Assembly (NCBI RefSeq): GCF_000423125.1
Contig: NZ_AUHJ01000009.1
Location: 1-64,000 of the forward strand
DNA length: 64,000 bases
Source of the DNA: Haliea salexigens DSM 19537
GTDB taxonomy: Bacteria; Pseudomonadota; Gammaproteobacteria; Pseudomonadales; Halieaceae
Reading direction: 5' to 3'
The translations under genes were made by a program, and so were the position numbers. The notes beneath the pieces are model-generated. The model was not told the DNA's origin. It made no database searches and saw nothing but the letters and a program-made list of their open reading frames with translations. Positions 35,187 through 43,175 of the stretch are shown here, piece after piece. Position 1 is the stretch's first letter; each line of letters begins with the position of its first letter.

Positions 35187-36566
35187 TCAACCCGCTTCGC
35201 GCAGGCGTAACTGGCGCCGGATGGCGCGGGCGATCAGCCACAGGCGATCCTGCCCCCACAGCGCCAGCAGCTGCGCCCCGCTCTCATCGAGCAATCTGAA
35301 ACTGGGCACCCCCCAAAGGCCCGCCTGGTACATGGCCAGCCGGTTGTCCTCCAGCAGCTGCTCCCAACCCGGCTGGCCGAGGTGCACTGCTGCCGCCTGC
35401 CAGTCGAGGCCAGCCGACTCCACCACCTTGCGCAGGCCCCTGTCGCTATTGGTGTTGGTGCCCCTGGCGAACGCATGGGTGAGAAAGCTGGAGAGCAGCT
35501 CGTTGCCCTTGCCCTGAGCCACAGCCCAGGGGTATAGGGAATAGCAACGCCGGGCCGGCTCGCCTATGGGATCATAAAACCTGCCGTAGGGCACACCCGC
35601 CTCGCGTGCTTCACGCGCGGCGTCCATAAAGATGTAAAAGCCTTTCTCGCGGGTTGCCGGCACACCACGCATCACCATGGGTAGCACTGGCCGCACCGCC
35701 AGCCTGACGCCAGTATCACGCGCCAACTGCACGGCCCGATCGAACACGATGGCCGTGTAAGGGCTACGCAGAGACGCATAGAGCTCCAGCGTCAGGGTGC
35801 CAGTATCACGCAATCCCCCCGTCTCGATGTCGGGGCGCGGCACGAGCATGGGCTCGCCGGGATGGCGATCAAGGCCCAAGGCCGCAAGGCGCTTCTCCAG
35901 GTGATAGAGTCGGTCCACTCCCCAGTACCATTCTCCACCGTAATACAGCATGGCACCGGAGTAGTGTTTCAGGTGCGCCCTGCGCTCGCTGCCAGCGGCG
36001 ATCGCTGCGGCGGTGCCCTGCCCGGAGGCGCTGCCGTGGGCAGCCGCCAGCGAAGCCAGCGCACCTGCGTCCTCGCTCCACAGCGCGCGCCCCACATCAG
36101 CAGCCAGTGCAATGAACCCGGCTGTGTCTTGCGCGGCGAGGATGGCGGCAGCCTGCTGCACGTTCGCCGGCGCCGGCGGCCCGGACTGCCTGGGGAATTC
36201 GAGGTTGTACTCCGGTGCCACCTGAAACGCGTCGTAGCGCGATAATTGCAGCAATAACGCAGGCTCGGCCACGTTGCGGCCTTGCGGCCCCGACACCAGG
36301 TGGCATTGCAACTCGACGGCGTAGCGCGCCACCAGCTGCGGCAGAACCTGCGCCACCAGGTGACTGTATCCATCATCAACCTGGTGAAAATACTCGATGC
36401 GGTGTGGCACGCCCTGCGCGCGACGCTTCTTTTCTGCCCGCGCCCGGCGCCTGTCAACCTGCCCAGGGCTGAACAGGCGGCTCATGAGGGTCGAGGTAAC
36501 CCAGCGTTTCAGGGGGCCAGGGTCCATGGTGGCTGCCCCACCCTGCTCTGTGAATTGCTCAGCCAT
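35187..36566 (-). CDS. Tandem DsbA/HCCA-isomerase-like protein
   Basis: A protein of about 459 residues built from two thioredoxin-like HCCA-isomerase/DsbA domains. The first begins at HRIEYFHQVDDGYSHL, the second at LTLELYASLRSPYTAI. The second keeps the family features RPVLPMVMRGVP, a helical insert (FYIFMDAAREAREAGVPYG) and WGVPSFRLLD near the C-terminus. Family members include 2-hydroxychromene-2-carboxylate isomerase of aromatic degradation and kappa-class GSTs. No CxxC is present, so disulfide exchange is unlikely. ATG 36566 follows GAGAGAGG with good spacing. It starts 21 bases after the TetR gene and is probably co-transcribed with it. Confidence 0.75.
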   Translation of the reverse strand: MAEQFTEQGGAATMDPGPLKRWVTSTLMSRLFSPGQVDRRRARAEKKRRAQGVPHRIEYFHQVDDGYSHLVAQVLPQLVARYAVELQCHLVSGPQGRNVAEPALLLQLSRYDAFQVAPEYNLEFPRQSGPPAPANVQQAAAILAAQDTAGFIALAADVGRALWSEDAGALASLAAAHGSASGQGTAAAIAAGSERRAHLKHYSGAMLYYGGEWYWGVDRLYHLEKRLAALGLDRHPGEPMLVPRPDIETGGLRDTGTLTLELYASLRSPYTAIVFDRAVQLARDTGVRLAVRPVLPMVMRGVPATREKGFYIFMDAAREAREAGVPYGRFYDPIGEPARRCYSLYPWAVAQGKGNELLSSFLTHAFARGTNTNSDRGLRKVVESAGLDWQAAAVHLGQPGWEQLLEDNRLAMYQAGLWGVPSFRLLDESGAQLLALWGQDRLWLIARAIRRQLRLREAG

Positions 36567-36587
36567 GCGCTGCACCTCTCTCGCGGG

Positions 36588-37178
36588 TCAAGGGTCTGGA
36601 ACCAGCGGCCTGATGAGTTGGATAACAATGCGGGTACTGGTTTTCTTGCTCAGGCCCTGATGCTCACGCAGACGGTGCCACATCTCGAATGACGCAAGAG
36701 CGTCGACGGCTTCGCGGTCATCCGATGGCAGCGCATTCAGCTCCGGCATCCAGTCACTGAGGTTTTGCCGCAGGCCTCGCAACGCGCGCGCGTAGTTCTG
36801 CCGCAAAAACTCATAACGCCAACGCTGTGCAGCCGTGGACAGCATCACGTTGCCGATTTGCTCATAGGCATCGGCGTGACGCTCTATCGCATGGGTGAGC
36901 CGCTCGTTCAGTGTGCCCTCTCGGTCGCCACCGGTGAAAAGGTCTTTCCAGGTGGCACCCAGTTGTCCATTGACCGCCTCCGCCAATGCGCCCATGTCTT
37001 CGAAGTGGCGAAAGAAGGAGCGAATACCCACACCGGCGCGCTCCGCAATCTGCTGCGCCGTAGGCACCAGAACGCCCTCCTCCATGAAGGCCACCGCAGC
37101 CTGGATAATAGCCTGGCGACTGCGTTCGCTGCGTTGACGGCGCCCGTCGATGGCCTCGGTCTGCGTCGCTTTTGTCAT
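36588..37178 (-). CDS. TetR/AcrR-family transcriptional regulator
   Basis: A 196-residue repressor-type protein. The N-terminal helix-turn-helix spans about residues 18-64 (RQAIIQAAVAFMEEG, then AQQIAERAGVGIRSFFRHFED). The rest is a helical ligand-binding domain with no recognisable specificity. A palindrome GCATAT-N11-ATATGC lies 28-50 bases upstream of its start and may be its own operator. The gene is upstream of the HCCA-isomerase-like gene and divergent from the FAD oxidase/thioesterase pair, which are its likely local targets. Confidence 0.9.
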   Translation of the reverse strand: MTKATQTEAIDGRRQRSERSRQAIIQAAVAFMEEGVLVPTAQQIAERAGVGIRSFFRHFEDMGALAEAVNGQLGATWKDLFTGGDREGTLNERLTHAIERHADAYEQIGNVMLSTAAQRWRYEFLRQNYARALRGLRQNLSDWMPELNALPSDDREAVDALASFEMWHRLREHQGLSKKTSTRIVIQLIRPLVPDP

Positions 37179-37205
37179 GACGTTCTCACCCTGCCCACAG
37201 GGCCC

Positions 37206-37228
37206 GCATATAATGACATCTCATATGC
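37206..37228. promoter_or_regulatory. Palindrome between TetR and FAD oxidase genes
   Basis: GCATAT (37206-37211) and ATATGC (37223-37228) form a perfect six-base inverted repeat with an 11-base spacer. A consensus TATAAT (37209-37214) overlaps it on the plus strand. A second small palindrome CTGCC-ACG-GGCAG follows at 37235-37247. The position in a divergent promoter region next to a TetR gene is what an autoregulatory operator would show. Confidence 0.45.
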
Positions 37229-37422
37229 AATATTCTGCCACGGGCAGGATGCAATGCCCAGCGGACTGCGCCGCCGGCACCGGCCGACCGCGGACTGACA
37301 TCACAGGTCACCAGCAAAAACGTCGGGCACGGTGTATATTACGGCAAAGACCATAGACGCCTCGGCTGTGTATGTGTTGTGGCCAGCTGTCTATCGTTAA
37401 GAGAACAATCGAGAAACGTTTC

Positions 37423-38808
37423 ATGCGCATCATTGATGAAATTCACGCTGTTGTCGGCACCAAGGGGGTACTCACGGGTGAGGACGTGCGCGCACGCCCC
37501 AATCACAGCTGGTGGCAGGGACAGTGCAAGGCCATGGCCATTGTGCGGCCTGCGAGCACCGAAGAGCTGTCAGCGGTGATGCGCATCTGCCACGCGCACA
37601 ACCAGAGTGTGGTGCCCTGGGGCGGACTGAGCGGCCTGGTAGACGGTATCACCTGTACCGGTAGCGACATCGTGATTACGCTGGAAAGAATGCAGGCCAT
37701 TGAGCAACTGGACGACATCGCCGGTGTGATGACGGTGCAGGCCGGTGCCATTGTGCAAACGGTGCAGGACGCGGCTGCGGCCGCAGGTTGGCTCTTTGCC
37801 GTGGACTTCGGTGCGCGCGGCAGTGCCCATATCGGCGGCATGATCGCCACCAACGCCGGCGGCAACAGTGTGGTGCGCTACGGCATGGCGCGGGAGCAGG
37901 TACTGGGACTGGAGGCGGTACTTGCCGATGGCACCGTCATCAGCTCGATGAACGAAATGCTGAAAAACAATGCGGGGTACGACCTCAAGCAGCTGTTCAT
38001 CGGCTCCGAGGGCACACTGGGCATTGTCACCCGGGCGGTCCTGCGGCTGCGCCCCGCACCCAGCGCCACCCAGACGGCCTTTGTCGCGGTGGAGAATTTT
38101 TCATCTCTGCTGCAGGTGCTGCGGCGCCTGGGCACCGACCTCGAAGGCAAGCTCAGCGCCTTTGAAGTCATGTGGAACAACCACTACCAGCTGTTGGTGG
38201 AGGAAACCCGGCGCCACCAGGCCTTCCTGCCCACGCACCACGCCTTTTATGTACTGGTGGAGGCGCAGGGCGCGGACAGCGAAACCCTGGAGGCGCAGTT
38301 CACGGCGGTCATGGCTGGCCTGCTGGAAGACGACCATGTGGTCGATGCGGTGATCGCGCAAAGCGGCCAGCAGGCCGATCAGCTCTGGGCCATGCGCGAT
38401 GATGTGGAAGCGCTGGTGCACTGCATCAACCCCATCGCGGTCTTTGATGTCAGCCTGCCCATTCGACATATGGAGAGCTACATCAACGACCTGCTCGCCG
38501 CCCTGGAGCAACACTGTCCCGGCACAAGGCTGGTGTGTTTCGGCCATATGGGCGATGGTAACCTGCACCTCGGCATTGGCCCCGCCCACGAGCGTCACCG
38601 TATTGAGCGCATCGTCTACGAACATCTGGTGCCGCTGCATGGCTCAGTCTCGGCCGAACATGGTATCGGCCTGGAGAAGCGCGAGTTCCTGCACTGCAGC
38701 CGTTCGCCGGCGGAAATCGCCCTCATGCGCACGTTAAAGCAGGCGCTGGACCCCAAAGGCCTGCTGAACCCGGGCAAGGTCCTGCCACCGACAGAGACAA
38801 CAACATGA
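37423..38808 (+). CDS. FAD-linked oxidase, GlcD/D-2-hydroxyacid dehydrogenase type
   Basis: A 461-residue flavoprotein. The FAD-binding PCMH domain includes VPWGGLSGLVDG, GGMIATNAGGNSVVRYG and FIGSEGTLGIVTRAVLRL. The C-terminal domain has FGHMGDGNLHLGI and EHGIGLEKREFL, typical of D-lactate, glycolate and D-2-hydroxyglutarate dehydrogenases. ATG 37423 (MRIIDEIHAVVG) matches the usual N-terminus; the open frame begins 51 bases earlier. The thioesterase gene overlaps its stop by four bases, so they form an operon, divergent from the TetR gene. Confidence 0.88.
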   Translation: MRIIDEIHAVVGTKGVLTGEDVRARPNHSWWQGQCKAMAIVRPASTEELSAVMRICHAHNQSVVPWGGLSGLVDGITCTGSDIVITLERMQAIEQLDDIAGVMTVQAGAIVQTVQDAAAAAGWLFAVDFGARGSAHIGGMIATNAGGNSVVRYGMAREQVLGLEAVLADGTVISSMNEMLKNNAGYDLKQLFIGSEGTLGIVTRAVLRLRPAPSATQTAFVAVENFSSLLQVLRRLGTDLEGKLSAFEVMWNNHYQLLVEETRRHQAFLPTHHAFYVLVEAQGADSETLEAQFTAVMAGLLEDDHVVDAVIAQSGQQADQLWAMRDDVEALVHCINPIAVFDVSLPIRHMESYINDLLAALEQHCPGTRLVCFGHMGDGNLHLGIGPAHERHRIERIVYEHLVPLHGSVSAEHGIGLEKREFLHCSRSPAEIALMRTLKQALDPKGLLNPGKVLPPTETTT

Positions 38809-39200
38809 AGTTCTATTCGCGTAAATGGGTAAAACCGGAAAACCTGAACCCGCACGGCAGCCTGTTCGGGGGCCAGTTACTCAGCTGGATCGACGAAGAG
38901 GCCGTCATCTACGCCATGTGCCAGCTGGGCAGGAACCGGCACCTGGTCACCAAGTTCATGTCGGAAATCAATTTCGTCAGCTCCGCCCACCAAGGTGACA
39001 TCATTGAAATGGGCGTGGAAGTGATCGCCTGTGGCCGCACCTCGGTCACGCTGCGGGCCGAGGTCAGGAACAAACTGACCAAACAGACCATCATCTCCAT
39101 CGACCGTATTGTGTTTGTGAACCTGGACGACGACGGCGCTCCCCTGCCTCACGGCTACGCCTGGCCGGGCGCGGAGGCCAGCGTCGAGGGCGAGCCCTAG
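38805..39200 (+). CDS. Acyl-CoA thioesterase, hotdog fold (YciA-like)
   Basis: A 131-residue hotdog-fold protein. It has NPHGSLFGGQLLSWIDEEA, in which the conserved Asp is followed by Glu, and FVSSAHQGDIIEMGVEV, both typical of the YciA/BACH acyl-CoA thioesterases that release fatty acids from CoA. Its ATG overlaps the FAD oxidase stop (ATGA), so the two are co-translated. Substrate chain length is unknown. Confidence 0.88.
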   Translation: MKFYSRKWVKPENLNPHGSLFGGQLLSWIDEEAVIYAMCQLGRNRHLVTKFMSEINFVSSAHQGDIIEMGVEVIACGRTSVTLRAEVRNKLTKQTIISIDRIVFVNLDDDGAPLPHGYAWPGAEASVEGEP

Positions 39201-39211
39201 GCCGCGCTGTC

Positions 39212-39229
39212 CGTATCGCTGACGATACG
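39212..39229 (+). terminator. Hairpin after the thioesterase gene
   Basis: CGTATCG-CTGA-CGATACG forms a perfect seven-base stem with a four-base loop 11 bases after the thioesterase stop. No T-run follows, so it is not a standard intrinsic terminator, but its position suggests it ends or stabilises the FAD oxidase/thioesterase transcript. Confidence 0.35.
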
Positions 39230-39346
39230 TCCGGGCCGGAGGCATACTCATTGACACATTGCGCTTCGCGAGAACATCCCTGATGCCCGTGTAGTGAACG
39301 CTCGGGGCCTGCTGCTCATTCCACCGAGCAGCAACCCAGACTACGG

Positions 39347-40003
39347 CTATTGCATGGAATCCATGAAGCGGCTCGCCTCGGCGATGGACTCTTCCATATC
39401 TGCTATCAGCGAGGCAGTGGCCTGCTCTATCGTGTTCAGCTCGCCCTGCAGGGAGCCGATGGCACGCGCGTTCAGGTTGTGGCGAAGAAAGGTAACGTGA
39501 TCCTTCAGGATAGTAAGGACGGGCTCCATGGAGCGCTCCGCCCGCTGCATGGCTTGCAACATGACCGCATACTCAGAGCGCGTTTCGTTCAGCAGTTTTC
39601 GACTTTGCCGTGCCATCCCGGCATCTGCAAAGTCATCTATCTCACCATCCCATTCATCGAAGAGGTCCTCCGCCACTGACTCTACGGCTTCGATGCGCGC
39701 AGACACTTCTTCTGCATCACGCTCGCAGCGCTGGTATTCAGCGTTGAGGCGATCGTAAACCTTCTCGAGTTCGCCACCGTCGACATCGATAATACTGCGA
39801 TACTGTTCCAGTGCGGAGGCGAACTGCGTCTTGGCCTCTTCCTGAGACTCCCGGGTATCGTCAATCCGATCCACTAGAATCTCGCGCTTTTCAATTCCAA
39901 GCTTCTCCAGCGCCCCGTAATAGGTGCTGGAGCACCCGGTCAGTATCAACAACATCACAAGGCATGACAGGGGACTACGCAAGCGAACGGGAACACACAT
40001 CAT
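39347..40003 (-). CDS. DUF2959-family lipoprotein
   Basis: A 218-residue lipoprotein. The signal peptide ends in the lipobox LLILTGC, with Cys near residue 24. The mature part is almost entirely charged helix (for example YDRLNAEYQRCERDAEEVSARI), predicted coiled coil, and fits DUF2959. ATG 40003 has GGAG six bases upstream; GTG 40015 is an alternative. The function is unknown. It lies downstream of the mgtC-like gene on the same strand with a 77-base gap. Confidence 0.82.
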   Translation of the reverse strand: MMCVPVRLRSPLSCLVMLLILTGCSSTYYGALEKLGIEKREILVDRIDDTRESQEEAKTQFASALEQYRSIIDVDGGELEKVYDRLNAEYQRCERDAEEVSARIEAVESVAEDLFDEWDGEIDDFADAGMARQSRKLLNETRSEYAVMLQAMQRAERSMEPVLTILKDHVTFLRHNLNARAIGSLQGELNTIEQATASLIADMEESIAEASRFMDSMQ

Positions 40004-40080
40004 TTTTTTCTCCACATAGCGAGTTTTTTCACAGCCTACACCAAAGGATAGCCAGAGCTACGTCGCCCAACGCCACTCGG

Positions 40081-40521
40081 CTAATCAGCGGCGTCTGCAC
40101 GCGGGTGCATCTTGATGAGACCAGAAAACTGAAAGATCAGAAATCCAATGGCCGACAGCACCAGGGCGATTTCATAGCGAGCGTACGCCACGGACAACCC
40201 GATCGCACCGGTGAGCCATAGACCCGCTGCCGTCGCAGTACCTTGGGCCCGACTTCCCCGCTTGATAATGGAACCGCCGCCAATGAAGCCCATGCCCGTG
40301 ATGATGCCATACATAATGCGTGCCTCGGCTTCCCCCTCATCGTAGACGTCCATACCCACAAGCATGAAGGCGCAGGAGGCGATGGCAACCAGGGGAAAGG
40401 TTCGCAACCCGGCCCCGTAAGCCCGGTATTCTCGATTAATCGCAATGGGCAAGGCCAGAATGAACGCGATGCCGATTTTGTACAAATGATGCCAGACAAG
40501 CTGGAAATCGATCTCGATCAT
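40081..40521 (-). CDS. MgtC/SapB-family membrane protein
   Basis: A 146-residue inner-membrane protein with four hydrophobic segments. It has PIAINREYRAYGAGLRTFPL and MGFIGGGSIIKRG, then GTATAAGLWLTGAIGLS, the signature of the MgtC/SapB N-terminal domain. MgtC proteins act in magnesium limitation and intracellular survival, partly by affecting the F-ATPase. This copy lacks the extra C-terminal domain of Salmonella MgtC. The ATG at 40521 has GGGAG six bases upstream. Confidence 0.88.
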   Translation of the reverse strand: MIEIDFQLVWHHLYKIGIAFILALPIAINREYRAYGAGLRTFPLVAIASCAFMLVGMDVYDEGEAEARIMYGIITGMGFIGGGSIIKRGSRAQGTATAAGLWLTGAIGLSVAYARYEIALVLSAIGFLIFQFSGLIKMHPRADAAD

Positions 40522-40724
40522 GTTGAGCTCCCGGATAAGCCGCGCAGGTGCCCGGCCCGATGTCGCCGTGAAAGCTGATCGTACCCAGAGTCGCAGCGAC
40601 GCGAAACCGCTGCTCTGGATTGAGCGCAGCTGAAACTATAGTATGGCAATAGAATCTGTGCATCAGCCAACGCCGTCCACGCTCGAATCGCGCAGCCGTG
40701 CACCAAGGCCATCAAGGAGCCTGC

Positions 40725-43175
40725 ATGAACGCCAACCAAGCACCCGACGCGGTACCCGAGCGGGAGCTGCGGCTTGCGCTCGTGTGCTACGGCGGTGTTT
40801 CTCTCGCGGTATACATGCACGGTGTCACGCGGGAAATCCTCAAACTGGTTCGCGCCTCCCGGGCCTACCACGCTGTGCCGGAAGATGCGGCCAGCGACGC
40901 AAGCTATACCGATGCCGCGCCCCATCGCGGTGAGCTCGACACCGAAACCGTGTACTTTGAACTGTTGCAACAGATTGGCGGGCATGTGCGCCTGCGCGTA
41001 CTGGTGGACGTGATCGCGGGCGCCTCTGCCGGCGGCATCAACGGTATCATGCTGGCGCGCGCGCTGGCCTTCGACCTGTCGCTGGATGCACACCGCAAGC
41101 TCTGGCTGGACCTTGCCGACATCGAGGCACTGCTCGACCCAGCCGCGCGGCCCTCGCGCCTGTCCAAACTCTACATGCGCCCGTTGTTCTGGTTTGCGGG
41201 GCTGCTGCGCAAACGCCGTAACCGCCAAGCGGGTGGCGCGGGTGAAGACCCCGAGGTGCTGCAGAACCTGTCCCTGTTCATGCGCTCGCGCTGGTTCGAG
41301 CCACCTTTCTCTGGCCCCACCATGAGCAACATGATGCTCGACGCCCTGGAATCGCTCGGCGAGGAACAGGCCGATGGCTGTCAGTCGCTGTTGCCGCCCG
41401 GACTGCCCCTCGAACTGTTCGTGACGACCACCGACTTCTGGGGGTCGCCGCAAACCATTCCACTGCACGACCCAGCGACCGTGCGCGAACGCGAACACCG
41501 CCACACATTCCACTTCCATCACCAGTTCAGCAAGAACTGCGACCTGCACCCTTCCACACTGGGACGCGATCACCTGCCCTCGCTCGCTTTTGCCGCACGC
41601 GCCACCAGTAGTTTTCCCGGCGCATTCCCGCCCCTGCGTCTCGCGGAAATGGACGCGGTACTGGAACAACGCAACACCGGCTGGGCCGGCAGGGGCGCCT
41701 TTATTGCCCGACAGCTGCGCAGAGCCCGACGCGCAGGCGAGAGCGCGGACGAATCCGCCTTCATCGACGGCAGCGTGCTGATGAACAAGCCCGTGTCCGT
41801 GGCACTGGACGCCGTACAGCGCCACCCCGCACACCGTGAGACTGACCGCCGGCTGGTGTATCTCGAGCCGAACCCGGAGCCCGAGCGCGAGACAGCGCGC
41901 GAAGCACCCGGTTTCTTTACTACCATTCTCGGCGCGCTCTCGACCATCCCGCGGCACCAGCCAATTCGCGATGATCTGGACTGGATTGCCGCGTTCAACA
42001 ACAAGGTACAACTGCATCGTGAGGTCGCCGACGGCGTGCGCAGCCAGGTGCTCGTCGCCATCGGCAGCCACCTTGAAAGCACGCTGACAGCAACACCCAC
42101 AGCGGCGACCATTGCCCACTGGGGCAAAGAAGCGAACATGCGCGCCGCCATGGACGCCGGTTACGCCTACGAGGGCTATTCGCGGCTGAAAGTACTGGGC
42201 TTGCTGGATGAGCTGGCGGAACTGTTTCAGCGCAGCACGCGCGGACTGACGCGCACCGAAGCCGTCGCCCGCCTGCAAGCCTGGGCGCGCATGGCGCGCA
42301 TCCGCCCGCTGGGTGACACCGCCAGCAGCGCACGGTATCAGGAGGGTGCCCCCTGGGTACGCTTCCTGCGCAACTACGATATGCGCCATCGGCTGCGCCG
42401 GGTGATGTTGCTGATTCGCCGCGTGAACGAGCTGTACACCGACCCGGATACTCTGACGATTGCCGATTACCGCGAGCATCTCGATCGGCTCAAATTGCGT
42501 CTCTACGCCCGCGCAGAAACGCTGCGCGAACACATGGACTGGCGCGGCGAGCACCTGCAGCGCCCCTCCACCGAATGCCTCGATGATCACCTGAACGACT
42601 TTCTGGTCAGGGTGCGCGAACGCTTGGACCTGATTGAGTTCGATGCCGCCCTGGAGAGTGACCTGGCGGCCTGGTGTGGCGAAGTCGGCGCCCGAAGCAT
42701 GATGCGTGAAGTGCTCACCACCTACCTGGGCTTTGCACATTACGATGTGCTGACCTACCCCATGAGCCAGAGTCGGGAAATGGATACCATGGAGCAGATC
42801 AAGGTCGACCGCATTGCGGTAGACGATGCCAACAGCCTGCGCCAGGGCGGCGCGCGGGAGATTCTCAAGGGCGTACAGTTCGGTAATTTCGGTGCGTTTT
42901 TTTCCCGCCGCTTTCGTGAGAACGACTACCTCTGGGGCCGCCTGACCGCCGCGGAACGGCTGGTGGATATTGTCGGCAGTGCGGCCCCGGAAGCCGTCGC
43001 TGCGGGGCTGGACCTGCAGGACTACAAGCGACGGCTATTCCTGGCTGTCCTGCGCGCCGAAGCACCACACCTCACGGGAATCAGCGAGATGATCGCCGAC
43101 CTGAAAGCCAGCGCACACGCCATGGAAAACGACTCCGCCGCCGCGTCAACCGCCGGGTCGGTACCAGACCGGTGA
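40725..43175 (+). CDS. Patatin-like phospholipase, large (DUF3376 type)
   Basis: An 816-residue patatin-like lipase. The start is LALVCYGGVSLAVYMHGVTREI with the oxyanion-type Gly-rich turn. The nucleophile Ser is in IAGASAGGING (G-x-S-x-G), and the catalytic Asp is in FIDGSVLMNKP (D-G). The C-terminal 400 residues are helical and Arg-rich, as in the large DUF3376-containing patatins. There is no signal peptide, so it is cytosolic or peripheral. ATG 40725 has AGGAG five bases upstream. Its 3' end overlaps the DUF3604 gene by 30 bases, tail to tail. The substrate is unproven; membrane phospholipids are usual. Confidence 0.88.
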   Translation: MNANQAPDAVPERELRLALVCYGGVSLAVYMHGVTREILKLVRASRAYHAVPEDAASDASYTDAAPHRGELDTETVYFELLQQIGGHVRLRVLVDVIAGASAGGINGIMLARALAFDLSLDAHRKLWLDLADIEALLDPAARPSRLSKLYMRPLFWFAGLLRKRRNRQAGGAGEDPEVLQNLSLFMRSRWFEPPFSGPTMSNMMLDALESLGEEQADGCQSLLPPGLPLELFVTTTDFWGSPQTIPLHDPATVREREHRHTFHFHHQFSKNCDLHPSTLGRDHLPSLAFAARATSSFPGAFPPLRLAEMDAVLEQRNTGWAGRGAFIARQLRRARRAGESADESAFIDGSVLMNKPVSVALDAVQRHPAHRETDRRLVYLEPNPEPERETAREAPGFFTTILGALSTIPRHQPIRDDLDWIAAFNNKVQLHREVADGVRSQVLVAIGSHLESTLTATPTAATIAHWGKEANMRAAMDAGYAYEGYSRLKVLGLLDELAELFQRSTRGLTRTEAVARLQAWARMARIRPLGDTASSARYQEGAPWVRFLRNYDMRHRLRRVMLLIRRVNELYTDPDTLTIADYREHLDRLKLRLYARAETLREHMDWRGEHLQRPSTECLDDHLNDFLVRVRERLDLIEFDAALESDLAAWCGEVGARSMMREVLTTYLGFAHYDVLTYPMSQSREMDTMEQIKVDRIAVDDANSLRQGGAREILKGVQFGNFGAFFSRRFRENDYLWGRLTAAERLVDIVGSAAPEAVAAGLDLQDYKRRLFLAVLRAEAPHLTGISEMIADLKASAHAMENDSAAASTAGSVPDR

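Noticed and set aside
40518-42740. 740-codon open frame on the minus strand
   Set aside because: It is antisense to the patatin gene, which has a clear catalytic site and start. The minus frame has no recognisable motifs; long antisense frames are common at this GC content.
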